From contig CAJOGI010000002.1 of NCBI GenBank assembly GCA_905234075.1, forward strand, positions 62,001 through 126,000: 64,000 bases of DNA, in the 5' to 3' direction. Of this stretch, positions 1 through 8,496 are shown piece by piece. Position numbers and translations under genes: made by a program. Numbering within the stretch: position 1 is the first letter of the stretch; each line of letters starts with the position of its first letter. Under the pieces are notes generated by a model. It did not search any database. It saw only the letters and a program-made list of their open reading frames with translations, and was not told the origin of the DNA. Source of the stretch: an uncultured Synergistales bacterium (GTDB lineage Bacteria; Synergistota; Synergistia; Synergistales; Aminobacteriaceae).

Positions 1-54
1 CATAAAAAAAGAATGAAGAAAAAAATTCCTCATTCCTAATTTTTCACTCATGTG

Positions 55-843
55 TTAATTTCCCCAGAAAGTAACTCCGCGCTTTGTGCCCTCGTAAAAT
101 TCTATAATTCTTTGAATTTCGGGAATGTACTCTGATTTTCTGCTAACGGCTTCGTTAAATGTATCCGTAAAGCGTTTTTCTTTATCGTAAAGATTTTTAT
201 AAAAACTATAAATTTCACGCCTCTTGGCCTCGTCAATTCCTGCGCGTTCGAGGCCGACTTTGTTTAAGCCGTTTAATCTCAAAGGATCCCCCGACGCAAG
301 CGTATAATGCGGAACATCTTTAACTACTCTATACATTCCGCCGATCATGCAGTATTCGCCGATTCTTACAAACTGATGAACTCCGGCCATGCCTCCGAAA
401 ACTGTATGGCTTCCGACCTCGACAAAGCCCGACATGCCGACTTTATTTGCAATCGTTACAAAATCGCCGACATGGACATTATGCGCAAAGTGAACGCCGT
501 CCATTATGAAACAGTCATTGCCGATTACGGTCTCGTTGCCCTCGCCGGTTGCGCGGTTGACGGTAACATTTTCTCTTAATAAATTATTGTCGCCTATCCT
601 GACATAAGAAACTTCGCCGTTAAAGCCGTGATCCTGAGGCTCTCCGCCGATCGCTGTGTATTCGCAGATTTTGCAATTTTTTCCGATTGTTACATAGTCG
701 TGAACACTAACGTAGGCGAGTAAATTTGTTCCGTCTCCGATTTTTACCTTGTCTTCAATCAGACAGAACGGCCCTATCGAAACGCCGTCGCCTAATTCGG
801 CCTTACTTGAAACTATTGCGGTAGGGTGTATTTTAACGCTCAC
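55..843 (-). CDS. lpxA: Acyl-ACP--UDP-N-acetylglucosamine O-acyltransferase (LpxA)
   Basis: First enzyme of lipid A synthesis: it moves a hydroxyacyl chain from acyl carrier protein to the 3-OH of UDP-GlcNAc in the cytosol. The 262-residue length is the usual one. The first two thirds is a left-handed beta-helix of hexapeptide repeats (patterns such as VSIGPF, VKIGDG, VRIGDN). The motif HFAH at residues 118-121 carries the expected catalytic histidine (H121), and GGMAGVHQF near residue 150 is typical of LpxA. The C-terminal third is the helical domain. The start overlaps the fabZ stop by 4 bp (ATGA), so the two are probably translationally coupled. Order lpxD-lpxC-fabZ-lpxA is seen. An ATG complementary to bases 1-3 could begin the next gene of the operon, but it cannot be read here. 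Confidence 0.97.
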   Translation of the reverse strand: MSVKIHPTAIVSSKAELGDGVSIGPFCLIEDKVKIGDGTNLLAYVSVHDYVTIGKNCKICEYTAIGGEPQDHGFNGEVSYVRIGDNNLLRENVTVNRATGEGNETVIGNDCFIMDGVHFAHNVHVGDFVTIANKVGMSGFVEVGSHTVFGGMAGVHQFVRIGEYCMIGGMYRVVKDVPHYTLASGDPLRLNGLNKVGLERAGIDEAKRREIYSFYKNLYDKEKRFTDTFNEAVSRKSEYIPEIQRIIEFYEGTKRGVTFWGN

Positions 844-1316
844 TTGTCCGCCTCCTCATCATGTTCTTTTTCTTTGTTAAGAGTGTCGCTGACTATGAAA
901 AGAAATTCAGCTTCCGCGACTTCTTCATCATCAACATAGCTGACGATTTTTGCTTTGCCCGACGTGCTGCGCTGCTTGAGGAGTTCGACTTTCGTAACAA
1001 GTTTGTCGCCCGGCCTGACAGGCCTCCTAAATCTGACCTTATCGGCTCCGGCGAAAAAGGCAATTTTATTTTTAGCTTCCTCGCCGAGTTTCAAGCCGAC
1101 CATGACCGAAGCAACCTGCCCCATGCTCTCTAAAATCATTACGCCCGGCATAGTCGGGTCGCCCGGAAAATGTCCCTGAAAGAACGCCTCGTTAATCGTA
1201 ACGTTTTTATAGCCCGTTATGTGAGTGTCATCGTAATCTGTAATTCTATCGACCATTAAAAACGGATAACGCTGCTTCAAAATTTTGCTGATTTCTTTTA
1301 TGTCAAGTTCAGGCAT
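840..1316 (-). CDS. fabZ: 3-hydroxyacyl-[acyl-carrier-protein] dehydratase FabZ
   Basis: Dehydrates (3R)-hydroxyacyl-ACP in fatty acid elongation, competing with LpxA for the same substrate; this is why the two genes commonly travel together. It is a single hot-dog fold of 158 residues. The active-site block GHFPGDPTMPGVMILESMGQ begins at residue 48, giving His49 and Glu63 as the catalytic pair. The C-terminal tail after about residue 143 is unusually acidic and lysine-rich and probably disordered. It lies 8 bp downstream of lpxC and overlaps lpxA by 4 bp, within one minus-strand operon. Confidence 0.97.
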   Translation of the reverse strand: MPELDIKEISKILKQRYPFLMVDRITDYDDTHITGYKNVTINEAFFQGHFPGDPTMPGVMILESMGQVASVMVGLKLGEEAKNKIAFFAGADKVRFRRPVRPGDKLVTKVELLKQRSTSGKAKIVSYVDDEEVAEAEFLFIVSDTLNKEKEHDEEADK

Positions 1317-1324
1317 GGAAATTT

Positions 1325-2179
1325 TTATTCTCCTTTCAAATTTTGCCTTAATTTTTCTGCTAATTTCAAATGAAGTTCATGACCGGCCCGACATGCAATT
1401 ATGTGAGCGTTTAACGGTCTGCCGATTGAAGCTAAATCGCCGATTAAATCAAGAACTTTGTGTCTTACAAATTCATCGGGCCAGCGGAGTCCGCCCTTAG
1501 CTTGGATTTTTTTACCGACTGCTATTGCGTTGTCGAGCGAACCGCCCAGTGCCATTCCGTGAGAACGCAGATAATTTATTTCCGACTCCATTGCGAATGT
1601 CCTTGCGCTTGCGATATTTTCATAATAATTTTCCGGCGAATGCTCATAATCAAAAATCTGCGTGCCTATAAAATCATATTCAACCGTGTAAGTTACGTGA
1701 AGCCTATCGCTTGGAAATGCCGCAACAAATCTTTTTTTATCTTCAGTCGATACGATAACGGAATTATTGATCATTAACCCCTCCGTCTCACTTTCCTGCG
1801 CCCCCTGACAATGGGGAGATGGCCATGAAATGGCGAGTGGGTCAACAGAATGTTTTTTTATTTCTTCGCTTAAAATTTTTCCGCAGCCGTCAAGCGCAGG
1901 CATCTCTCCGCCCTTTACAGTAATTCTTGCGCCCGACCATATGCCCATTCCCGTTAAAGCCGACAAAACATGCTCGCAGGTTTTAATTTTTGAGCCGTCA
2001 GGGAAAATATAATCGGAGCCGCGATTTGTTCCGTTAAGAGTAAACTTGCTCAAGGGCAGCTCTTTATCTCCCGACCGCATTAAAATTTCTTCGCAGTCAT
2101 ACGGCTCGATTAATAACTCGCATTCTTTGCCTGAATGAAGCCCAAGCCCTTTTAATAATATTTTCCCGTTAAGCTTCAT
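1325..2179 (-). CDS. lpxC: UDP-3-O-acyl-N-acetylglucosamine deacetylase LpxC, with an in-frame repeat insertion
   Basis: Zinc deacetylase for the committed step of lipid A synthesis. I chose the ATG at 2179, which puts [19 protein letters not shown] at the N terminus as in other LpxC proteins, over a start 30 bp upstream; it overlaps lpxD by 11 bp. Zinc and catalytic motifs are visible: [10 protein letters not shown], then [26 protein letters not shown] (His and Asp) and AGHELH near the end. Residues about 111-135 ([16 protein letters not shown] and flanks) do not belong to the family. They are encoded by a 70-bp palindromic repeat at 1775-1844 with relatives in polA and between genes. The insert falls after [17 protein letters not shown], in the linker between the two LpxC subdomains, keeps the frame and leaves every motif intact, so the enzyme is probably active. 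Confidence 0.95.
   Translation of the reverse strand: MKLNGKILLKGLGLHSGKECELLIEPYDCEEILMRSGDKELPLSKFTLNGTNRGSDYIFPDGSKIKTCEHVLSALTGMGIWSGARITVKGGEMPALDGCGKILSEEIKKHSVDPLAISWPSPHCQGAQESETEGLMINNSVIVSTEDKKRFVAAFPSDRLHVTYTVEYDFIGTQIFDYEHSPENYYENIASARTFAMESEINYLRSHGMALGGSLDNAIAVGKKIQAKGGLRWPDEFVRHKVLDLIGDLASIGRPLNAHIIACRAGHELHLKLAEKLRQNLKGE
1775..1844. repeat. GC-rich palindromic element, copy 1 (inside lpxC)
   Basis: Begins TAACCCCTCCGTCTCACTT and ends with GGCCATGAAATGGCGAGTGG. It matches both ends of the intergenic copy at 60103-60223 but lacks that copy's central hairpin. The internal arms GCCAT/ATGGC replace GCCAAAC/GTTTGGC of the intergenic copy, so pairing is kept while sequence changes. 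It is read in frame through lpxC on the minus strand with no stop codon. Confidence 0.85.
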
Positions 2180-3218
2180 TTTTTTGCATTGCGTCAACTT
2201 TTTTCTCAAGCAAGCGCAATTTCCGCGACATTATAGGCAGATCGGCGGCAAGGACTAAGGCTCTTTTTGCGGCGTTGTGAGGACGCGCAGGAAAACCTGA
2301 AACTAAAGCTCCGGCCTCGATGTCATTCGTAACTCCCGTACGGCCTGCAAGAGTCGCACCTTTTCCGATTGTAACGTGATCAGTAATTCCGACTTGAACA
2401 GAAACAGTAACGTAATCTTCGAGAATTGAACTTCCTGCAATTCCTGACATTGAGCAAATTATGCAGTGATTTCCGATTTGAACGTTATGACCGATTTGAA
2501 CATGATTATCAATTTTTGTTCCGCTGCCGATTATAGTGTCGTGCATTGTGCCTCTGTCAATCGTAGTGCAGGCTCCTATCTCAACATCATCGCCGATCGT
2601 TACGCCTCCGGTCTGGGGAATTTTTACGACCGCTCCATTTTCACGGACAAAGCCGAAGCCGTCGCAGCCGATCACCGCGCCCGAATGAATGAGGCAGTTT
2701 TTCCCGACCTTTACGCCGGAAAGCAAAACGGCCTTCGGCTCAATGACGGTATTATTTCCGACAAAAGATTTTTTTCCTACAAAAGCTCCCGCGTGAATTT
2801 CTGCGCCGTCCTCAATCACCGCGCCGCTTTCAACAACTGCACACGCGCCTACATACGCACCGTCTTTAACTTTTGCGTCCGATGCAATGACTGCGGAAGG
2901 GTGAATCCCTTTGGGCTTTTCGACAGGCTCTGAGAAAAGCGCGATTAATTTCGGCAGCAAAGCTCTCGGCCCGTCAGTGATTAAACCGTCGCGGCCCTGA
3001 CCGTTCTCGCTCAAAAATAATTTTTCAGGCCCTGCAATGGGAATATCACGGCTTAAATTTTCGAGCTCTTTTTTCTCCCAGATTACGCAAAGAGAATTTT
3101 TATCAGCCTCTTCGGGCGATGCAATTCTGTTGATGACGTGCTTTGAATTTCCGGCTAAAGACACAGAAATTTTTTCGTTATTAAGTTTTTCACAAAGAGA
3201 AGCCAAAGTCATTTTCAT
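2169..3218 (-). CDS. lpxD: UDP-3-O-acylglucosamine N-acyltransferase LpxD
   Basis: Adds the N-linked hydroxyacyl chain in lipid A synthesis, acting on the product of LpxC. The start is the ATG at 3218 because GGAGGT at 3229-3234 lies 10 bases upstream; a TTG further out would overlap that site. It gives 349 residues, usual for the family. The N-terminal part (about 1-100) fits the LpxD uridine-binding domain. It is followed by a long left-handed beta-helix of hexapeptides ([32 protein letters not shown]), with the expected catalytic histidine in the DNHVQIGHN block. The C-terminal helix is rich in Lys and Arg. The gene overlaps lpxC by 11 bp, which suggests coupled translation. Confidence 0.96.
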   Translation of the reverse strand: MKMTLASLCEKLNNEKISVSLAGNSKHVINRIASPEEADKNSLCVIWEKKELENLSRDIPIAGPEKLFLSENGQGRDGLITDGPRALLPKLIALFSEPVEKPKGIHPSAVIASDAKVKDGAYVGACAVVESGAVIEDGAEIHAGAFVGKKSFVGNNTVIEPKAVLLSGVKVGKNCLIHSGAVIGCDGFGFVRENGAVVKIPQTGGVTIGDDVEIGACTTIDRGTMHDTIIGSGTKIDNHVQIGHNVQIGNHCIICSMSGIAGSSILEDYVTVSVQVGITDHVTIGKGATLAGRTGVTNDIEAGALVSGFPARPHNAAKRALVLAADLPIMSRKLRLLEKKVDAMQKNEA

Positions 3219-3268
3219 GATAAAAAATACCTCCAAAGAAAATTTATTTTTTATTTAATAATTTTTTT

Positions 3269-3301
3269 AACTCCTGCCTCCTGCCTCCTAACTCCTGCCT
3301 G
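3269..3301. repeat. Heptamer (CTCCTGC/CTCCTAA) array between lpxD and the next gene
   Basis: The stretch is built of 7-bp units CTCCTGC, CTCCTGC, CTCCTAA, CTCCTGC. It ends exactly where the stop codon of the minus-strand gene at 3302 begins. It belongs to the array family seen across the window. Confidence 0.8.
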
Positions 3302-4570
3302 TTATAAGTTCCACGTTCCTTTTAAGCCTAATTTATCTTCTCCGCCGCTGTAATAATAAACTTCTAATGACATATGCTCGTCTATTCTATAGCCTAGAGC
3401 AGCTTCATGAACGTTAAGTTCGGGACTGTAACGCCATAAAGCATAGGGTCTTCGGATTTTTACAGGGCTGTATTGAACTCTGAAAAAATATTTATTTTCC
3501 GGCCATTGATTTTCAACGCCTGCCCAAAGATTTTCGATTAATTCAATTCTTCCGCCCCATCTGTGAGTTACGCTGAAGTTGTCCAGAGCTAAAACGACTT
3601 CCGCGTAAACTTCCGGGTGCAGTCTCCAATCCGGCCTAAAGCCGAAGAACGCGCCCAGCTCCGGGTAACGCCCTTCAATTCCGGCGTAAGCAGACACCCA
3701 TAACTGAAACATATAGTCCCGGCTGTCAACTCTGGCTTCAAGATTTGAAACTGTATCAGGCTTAAAATTTATCTTAACATCAGCACGCAAATTTTCTACG
3801 GCGTGGCGATCTTCTAAAAATTCACGCGCAAATTTTTCTATATCGGCTCTGTGATTTTCAGCCCATTTGACGGGGACTCCTATTAACGGCGAGAACGCGG
3901 GAATTAATTTCGCCTCTAAATCGCTTCTGAACATTACGGGAATTGTGTGCGAATATAGCGAAGGCTTTACAGCTAAAATCATTTTCGCGCTTGGCCTGAA
4001 CGTTACATTTATGAGCGTAGAATCTTGAGAAATATAAATCTGCAAAGTAAATTCCCAGCCGGGCAATTTTTTATTAATAATTTTTCCGAGCTCCTCGCGC
4101 AGTGCTTCATCGGCCCAAGAAAAAGCACTCTGCGGAAGATTTTTAATTAACTCAAAAATTTCTCCGTCCATGCCTTTAACGTCATTATTAAACCATTCGA
4201 GAGCAAGTCCGCGAAGTTCGGGAGAGTTTAATTTTATTTCGGGCTCAATAATTTTTCCGGCAGCATTAAAAAAAACAACAGGCTCGCGGCTGTCAGATAT
4301 GTTTTTAATCTCAACGCCGTAGCCTGTGAATAATCTTGAGGCAACAAGAATTAAAGTTCCTTCCCTGTCGATGTTGGCCTCTTCGGGAATTTCCGACCAT
4401 ACGGCATTGAGACTCCGAATAACGGCAGGCTCAAGCCACTTCGGTATCCCCGATACGGTCATGGCGCGGCAGGGGCGGACAAAAAAGACAAAAAAAATTA
4501 ACGCAGCAGCTGCGCTAAAACATTTCGCCGAAGCCAAAATATGTTCTGTTCTCGTCTTCACCTTTCGCAT
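3302..4570 (-). CDS. Secreted or outer-membrane protein of unknown function next to bamA
   Basis: I do not recognise a named family. The N terminus has a positive segment, a hydrophobic stretch (SAAAALIFFVFFV) and a plausible signal peptidase site around PCRAMT, so export is likely. The middle is mixed alpha/beta. The last 130 residues are rich in alternating aromatic and polar residues (for example YMFQLWVSAYAGIEG, YFFRVQYSPVKI, EVYYYSGG), the pattern of amphipathic beta-strands in an outer-membrane protein. The start is uncertain: the ATG at 4570 lies inside the 3' end of bamA with no clear ribosome site, so translation may be coupled to bamA. The position between bamA and lpxD, where many diderms keep the periplasmic chaperone gene skp, suggests an envelope role, but this is inference. 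Confidence 0.7.
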   Translation of the reverse strand: MRKVKTRTEHILASAKCFSAAAALIFFVFFVRPCRAMTVSGIPKWLEPAVIRSLNAVWSEIPEEANIDREGTLILVASRLFTGYGVEIKNISDSREPVVFFNAAGKIIEPEIKLNSPELRGLALEWFNNDVKGMDGEIFELIKNLPQSAFSWADEALREELGKIINKKLPGWEFTLQIYISQDSTLINVTFRPSAKMILAVKPSLYSHTIPVMFRSDLEAKLIPAFSPLIGVPVKWAENHRADIEKFAREFLEDRHAVENLRADVKINFKPDTVSNLEARVDSRDYMFQLWVSAYAGIEGRYPELGAFFGFRPDWRLHPEVYAEVVLALDNFSVTHRWGGRIELIENLWAGVENQWPENKYFFRVQYSPVKIRRPYALWRYSPELNVHEAALGYRIDEHMSLEVYYYSGGEDKLGLKGTWNL

Positions 4571-6284
4571 AATCAACACGCAGATTGCCGAACGGGGTTT
4601 TTACTCTTACTCCGATTCCGTAGTCATAGTGATAATTATTCCACTCAAATTTTTGATCGGCGTTTCCGATGTCATAGAAGCCTACAACAGATACGGCCGA
4701 ACTTACGGGAACTCGAAGCTCAAAGTTTCCTAAATACATGTTGCTTCCCTCGAATGAACGCGAATTATAACCGCGTAATGTGTTCATGCCTCCGAGCGAA
4801 TATCTTGCGAAAGCCGGCAGCTCGTCCTTTGTTGCCGAGCCGATACGGAGACGCGCCGCAAATAATAACGGGTTTTCATCAGTCCAGCTTAAATCAGTAT
4901 CAGCAAAGCCGTTCAAAATGCCATTAAGAGAAGCATAATATCTCGCCTGCGCCCAATATTTTAAGTAGTCATATTCTCCGCCGAGAACTTTTACTGCCTG
5001 CTCTAAATTCGTGTCAAGGACAAAGCCCTTAGGGTGCGGTGCGTACTCGTCGCGCTTGTCCCACATTAATGAAAGCTCTACGGTCTGGTTTATTCCGTCC
5101 CAAGGGGTTAAATCGTCAATATATCCTGGAATGGCGTTCTTAACGTCAGAGTATTTAGTATCTTCGCGGCGAAGCGTTAAGAACCAGCTCCAGTCCTCGT
5201 TTGAAAATTTTTTTCCGAAGCCTGCGAAAAACGCCAAACTTCTTTCGTCAAACTCGAACTGTCTGTGCCCCTGCCTGTAATAATATCTCTCGTCATAAGT
5301 TCTGTAGTTTACGCCGGCCCTCCAGCCGTATGTCTCGGAGTCCATGTAATTGCTTGCGAACGTCAGCCAGTATGAAGCTTCGTCGCCTTCGTTGAATCCG
5401 ACTTCAAAATTAACTCCGCGCCCAAATAAATTTGTGTCGCTATAAGTCAAGCCGCCGGACATTCCGCTTTCAGTTCCGTAAGCAAGGTTAAGTCCGACCG
5501 AAGCCGTGCGCTTTTCCTTGACGGTCAAAATTAAATCTACGGTGCTGTCGTCGTCTTCGGGAACGTCAAAACCGACGTTGACATCTTCAAAAAATCCAAG
5601 CCCCTGCAATTTTCCTAAATGATGACGGAATTTCGTTACGTTGAAAATATCGCCCTTCTTGAGTTTTAATTCGCGGCGGATTACATAAGTTTTTGTCTTT
5701 CTGTTTCCCTGAATGATAATGTCCCCGATTCGCGGCTCTAAAATAGTTACGTAGATATTTCCTTCTTGAATTTGAACGTCAGACACACGCGCCATAACGT
5801 AGCCGTCCTTGTGATAATGTTCCTGTATTCTGTCTAAATCATTGCGGAAGAATACGCGGTTAAAGACAGTCCCTTCCTGCGAAAAAACTTCTTTCATTAA
5901 CTGCTCAGTCGTGTATAACGTGTTGCCGGTGAAATTTATTGAAGCTATCATAGGATTTTCCTGCACGGAAAAAACTACGGCCGCTCCAAGATCATCTGGC
6001 CTTATGTCAACGTCAACATAAGAAAAAAAGCCCTGATTATAAATCGATTCGATGTCCGTCTGAATTTTTTCGCGGCTCAAAATCGAACCGGGCTTCGTGT
6101 CAACGACATTCAAAATATATTCGGAAGCTATGTTGGGATTTCCGATAACTCCGACCGTCGTAACCTTCACTTCCGGTGCCTTAGGCGCAACATCTTCTGA
6201 CTCTTCATCAGAAAAAGCACAAGCCGGAATAAAAATCAGAGCCAATGTTATTACTAAAAACAAAAATTTATTTCTTGCTGCCAC
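4515..6284 (-). CDS. bamA: Outer membrane protein assembly factor BamA, three-POTRA form
   Basis: Omp85-family barrel that inserts outer-membrane proteins. The start is GTG at 6284, preceded by GGGAGAG at good spacing. A signal peptide (hydrophobic FLFLVITLALIFIPACAF) is followed by three POTRA-like domains: about 38-110, 111-185 and 186-260, the last with IQGNRKTKTYVIRRELKLKKG. E. coli BamA has five. The C-terminal 330 residues form the barrel, with the SLGGMNTLRGYNSRSF signature (the family VRGF/Y loop 6 motif) and a terminal aromatic strand ending in GEMF. It sits directly upstream of a secreted protein and the lpx genes, an arrangement common in diderms. Confidence 0.95.
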   Translation of the reverse strand: MAARNKFLFLVITLALIFIPACAFSDEESEDVAPKAPEVKVTTVGVIGNPNIASEYILNVVDTKPGSILSREKIQTDIESIYNQGFFSYVDVDIRPDDLGAAVVFSVQENPMIASINFTGNTLYTTEQLMKEVFSQEGTVFNRVFFRNDLDRIQEHYHKDGYVMARVSDVQIQEGNIYVTILEPRIGDIIIQGNRKTKTYVIRRELKLKKGDIFNVTKFRHHLGKLQGLGFFEDVNVGFDVPEDDDSTVDLILTVKEKRTASVGLNLAYGTESGMSGGLTYSDTNLFGRGVNFEVGFNEGDEASYWLTFASNYMDSETYGWRAGVNYRTYDERYYYRQGHRQFEFDERSLAFFAGFGKKFSNEDWSWFLTLRREDTKYSDVKNAIPGYIDDLTPWDGINQTVELSLMWDKRDEYAPHPKGFVLDTNLEQAVKVLGGEYDYLKYWAQARYYASLNGILNGFADTDLSWTDENPLLFAARLRIGSATKDELPAFARYSLGGMNTLRGYNSRSFEGSNMYLGNFELRVPVSSAVSVVGFYDIGNADQKFEWNNYHYDYGIGVRVKTPFGNLRVDYAKGEDENRTYFGFGEMF

Positions 6285-6300
6285 TTAAAAATCTCTCCCT

Positions 6301-6888
6301 TTATTGAAGTTTTATCACGGAGCTGTTATTTTTCAAAGCTCTCTGCCCCGTCTGCATGAGCGAGAAAACTTTGTCATAAGCTACGGTCTTTTGAGTCCTT
6401 TCTGATGCTCTCGTCTTGGCCTGAATTATTTTTTCAGATGACGGAACAGCAGATTTTTTTATATTCGCAGTTTTTGCGGCGACTCTCTTGGGTTTCGTGT
6501 TATTTACTGCGCTAATCTCATTATTAATTTTTTCCTCGCGGATTATTATTATCGGTTCGGCGAGAGTTATCTCGCTTTTTTTATTAACGGCCGCAGGGGC
6601 TTGAACTTCTTTTGAAATCGGAAACACAGCCAGCAAAACTATTAGAACGGCCAGCGAAGCCACACGCGAAAAATTTATGACTCTCGAAAAAATTTTGCTG
6701 CCCGGCTGATTTTTAGGCTCCAAGTTTGCCCAGACATCAAGCCTTAAATTTTCGAGATCAGCCCTTGCGCACTCAGCGTCCATCAAAGCATTCTCCATAG
6801 CTCCGGAACTGTAAGACTTCTTTAATCTTTCAAGCCAGCGGATTATCCCCGCAACTTTTTTATCAACTAAAACAGCGGTTTGTTTCAA
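6301..6888 (-). CDS. Single-pass membrane protein next to a sigma factor; possible anti-sigma regulator
   Basis: I do not recognise a family. Starts at TTG with AGGAGG 9 bases upstream; that site overlaps the stop codon of the upstream sigma gene, indicating tight coupling. Residues 1-80 are charged and probably helical and cytosolic. One transmembrane helix follows (VASLAVLIVLLAVFPI, about 77-93). The rest is a Lys/Ala-rich, low-complexity, probably extracytoplasmic tail. A cytosolic N-terminal domain, one helix and a variable outer region, encoded straight after a sigma factor, is the usual architecture of membrane anti-sigma factors, so that role is plausible but unproven. bamA starts 16 bp downstream. 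Confidence 0.6.
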   Translation of the reverse strand: MKQTAVLVDKKVAGIIRWLERLKKSYSSGAMENALMDAECARADLENLRLDVWANLEPKNQPGSKIFSRVINFSRVASLAVLIVLLAVFPISKEVQAPAAVNKKSEITLAEPIIIIREEKINNEISAVNNTKPKRVAAKTANIKKSAVPSSEKIIQAKTRASERTQKTVAYDKVFSLMQTGQRALKNNSSVIKLQ

Positions 6889-6901
6889 AAATTATTTCCT
6901 C

Positions 6902-7462
6902 CTAAAATGCTCCTTCAAGGGCGAGCCATCCGCGAATTTTAGCGATAGCAGCCCTTCGGAGCCTGTACACGTGACTTACATCTAATTTTTTTTCTGCGGC
7001 AACTTCTTTCGGCTTTTTCCCCTCAAAGAATAAAGCCGAGACTATTTCAGCTTCGCGGCCCTCAAGTTTAGAAATGCTCTGGGCAACATCAAGCCATTCC
7101 TCGCCGCTTTCTTCGTCGTTGTCGTTGTCTTCAGCAATTTGCAGCCATTCATCAGGGACTGGCAGCGGAGCTCTTTTCTCGCCCCGTTCAAGCATGTTGA
7201 TAATCTGCCCGTGAATTTTATGATAAGCGTAAGTTGAAAACTTAAATTCTCTTTCCGGCTCAAATTTATCAACGGCATTAATCAAAGCCAGCATTCCTTC
7301 TTGAATAATATCCTGTTTTAATTCCGTATCGCTTATGTGAATTTTTCCTGCGATCCAGAAAACAAGCGGTCTGTACGCAACTATAAGCTCTTCGCGTGCT
7401 TCCATGTCGCCCTGAGAACATAAACGCCACAAATTTTTTTCCCGTTCAGGTTCGAGGCTCAT
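6902..7462 (-). CDS. Sigma-70 family RNA polymerase sigma factor (alternative, regions 2 and 4)
   Basis: 186 residues. Region 2 runs from about 25 to 95 and shows YRPLVFWIAGKI, DIIQEGMLALINAVDKFEPE and FSTYAYHKIHGQI, the core-binding and -10 recognition helices. A short acidic linker (EDNDNDEESGEEW) follows. Region 4, from about 130 to 180, has the helix-turn-helix KPKEVAAEKKLDVSHVYRLR. No region 1.1 or 3 is apparent, so this is an alternative sigma factor of the small SigF/SigI/FliA-like kind rather than the housekeeping one. It overlaps the upstream phosphatase gene by 4 bp and is followed by a membrane protein and bamA, which suggests it may respond to envelope state (inference). Confidence 0.88.
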   Translation of the reverse strand: MSLEPEREKNLWRLCSQGDMEAREELIVAYRPLVFWIAGKIHISDTELKQDIIQEGMLALINAVDKFEPEREFKFSTYAYHKIHGQIINMLERGEKRAPLPVPDEWLQIAEDNDNDEESGEEWLDVAQSISKLEGREAEIVSALFFEGKKPKEVAAEKKLDVSHVYRLRRAAIAKIRGWLALEGAF

Positions 7463-8133
7463 AAATCATTTTCCCCCCAGACAGGCAAATTTTCTCCTAA
7501 CTTTCCGGCGCGGACGTGAAGATCATCATTCGCGAAGACTAAACACGGCCTTCCGTGCCGCATTTCAACTCCGCTCATAGCGCAGTTAGATACGTCCATG
7601 TTCCAAACTTTGTGGGGATTTAAGCCGAGAAAGACAGCGTATAAAGCTCTCATTACTCCGCCGTGTGATACAACGACGATACGTTTATAAGAGCCCTGCA
7701 AAAAAGTTTTCACTGCTATTGAGAGACGCACATATAATTTTTCCCAAGTCTCTGCGCCGTCGGGAGGATAAAAGAACGGATCTGACCTCCAGCGCGAAAA
7801 AGTACTGCTCTGCTCTTTCTGGAGCTGAGGGATCGACTCGCCCTCCCAAGCGGCAAAATTTATTTCTTCAAGTTCGGGAAGTATCACGGGGGTTAAGTTA
7901 TGATATTCAGCAATCGCTGACGCTGTGTAATAGGCACGGTCTAAAGGACTTGTATAAATAATTTCGGGCGGCCATGATGAAAGCCTCGCTGCTAAGGCGT
8001 GCGCCTGACGTTTGCCCTCTTCAGTCAGCTTCGTGTTCGTTCTGCCTTGAAAGCGATACTGCATATTCCATTCTGTCTGTCCGTGCCTTGCTAAAATTAT
8101 TCGGCGGTGCCGGTCATTTTCCGTCAGGTTCAT
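7459..8133 (-). CDS. Histidine phosphatase family protein (phosphoglycerate mutase-like)
   Basis: Has the branch-1 histidine phosphatase signature IILARHGQTEWN near residues 13-24, with the phosphate-accepting His in RHG, a second basic motif (SPLDRAYYTA) and a C-terminal SHGGVMRALY with the second catalytic His. The 224-residue length fits CobC/GpmB-like phosphatases; the substrate cannot be read from the sequence (alpha-ribazole phosphate and small phosphosugars are both possible). AAGGGAAGG lies just upstream of the ATG. It is the first gene of the minus-strand envelope operon and overlaps the sigma factor gene by 4 bp. Confidence 0.88.
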   Translation of the reverse strand: MNLTENDRHRRIILARHGQTEWNMQYRFQGRTNTKLTEEGKRQAHALAARLSSWPPEIIYTSPLDRAYYTASAIAEYHNLTPVILPELEEINFAAWEGESIPQLQKEQSSTFSRWRSDPFFYPPDGAETWEKLYVRLSIAVKTFLQGSYKRIVVVSHGGVMRALYAVFLGLNPHKVWNMDVSNCAMSGVEMRHGRPCLVFANDDLHVRAGKLGENLPVWGENDL

Positions 8134-8200
8134 GATACCTTCCCTTCGTTTTTACAATTTTTTATTTTAATAATTTCTTTTAACGATTTTGTTCTAAGCA

Positions 8201-8209
8201 ATTATAGCA
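8201..8209 (-). promoter_or_regulatory. Extended -10 promoter for the phosphatase-sigma-bamA-lpx operon
   Basis: Minus strand reads TGCTATAAT, a perfect extended -10, 68 bases upstream of the phosphatase ATG. No good -35 is visible. Confidence 0.6.
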
Positions 8210-8256
8210 TTTTTACGGATAATTAAAATTTACTGGGGAGGCAAAAAATTTTTTTG

Positions 8257-8265
8257 TGCTATAAT
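8257..8265 (+). promoter_or_regulatory. Extended -10 promoter reading toward hisZ
   Basis: Reads TGCTATAAT about 230 bases before hisZ. Transcription from here would cross the 90-bp repeat in its antisense orientation. Confidence 0.5.
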
Positions 8266-8308
8266 ACTTTCATCAAGTTCAAAATTCAGACAAGATCATT
8301 TTTCTACA

Positions 8309-8399
8309 ACTACATTTACACCTACAAAAATTTTCAAATTTTTTTGACCTCATAAAATTTTACGGCGGAACTTTCAAAAATAGAATCAAAAATTTTTTT
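8309..8399 (-). repeat. 90-bp AT-rich intergenic repeat, copy C
   Basis: In minus orientation it ends with GTAGGTGTAAATGTAGT inside a 26-nt block identical to 54135-54160, and begins with a 23-nt block around GATTCTATTTTT identical to 54071-54093. The middle is diverged. A third, weaker relative is at 32313-32402. Confidence 0.8.
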
Positions 8400-8458
8400 C
8401 AGCCTCTTTGAAAAATTTTAGGCCCATTAAAATTTTTTGTCTTCAAACTTTTAGAGCG

Positions 8459-8467
8459 TGATATTAT
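8459..8467 (+). promoter_or_regulatory. Extended -10 promoter proximal to hisZ
   Basis: TGATATTAT lies 30 bases upstream of the hisZ ATG. GGAGAG precedes the start codon. Confidence 0.5.
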
Positions 8468-8496
8468 TTTTATAAAAAAAACGGAGAGACGAAAGC

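Larger units (their letters stand above)
8134..8496. other. Divergent intergenic region, 363 bp
   Basis: No gene of its own was seen. It separates the minus-strand envelope operon from hisZ-hisG. It holds extended -10 sites on both strands (8201-8209 minus, 8257-8265 plus, 8459-8467 plus) and one copy of a 90-bp AT-rich repeat (8309-8399). The plus-strand promoter near 8260 would transcribe that repeat as a long hisZ leader or a small RNA. Confidence 0.7.

Noticed and set aside
1-54. Start of the next lipid A gene at the left edge
   Set aside because: An ATG complementary to bases 1-3 exists, but no codons are visible and the ribosome site is weak, so it is not listed as a gene.
307-579. Antisense open frames over lpxA, lpxD, bamA and other genes
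   Set aside because: They lie opposite well-supported genes, have no ribosome sites or family motifs, and follow from the codon bias of the real genes.
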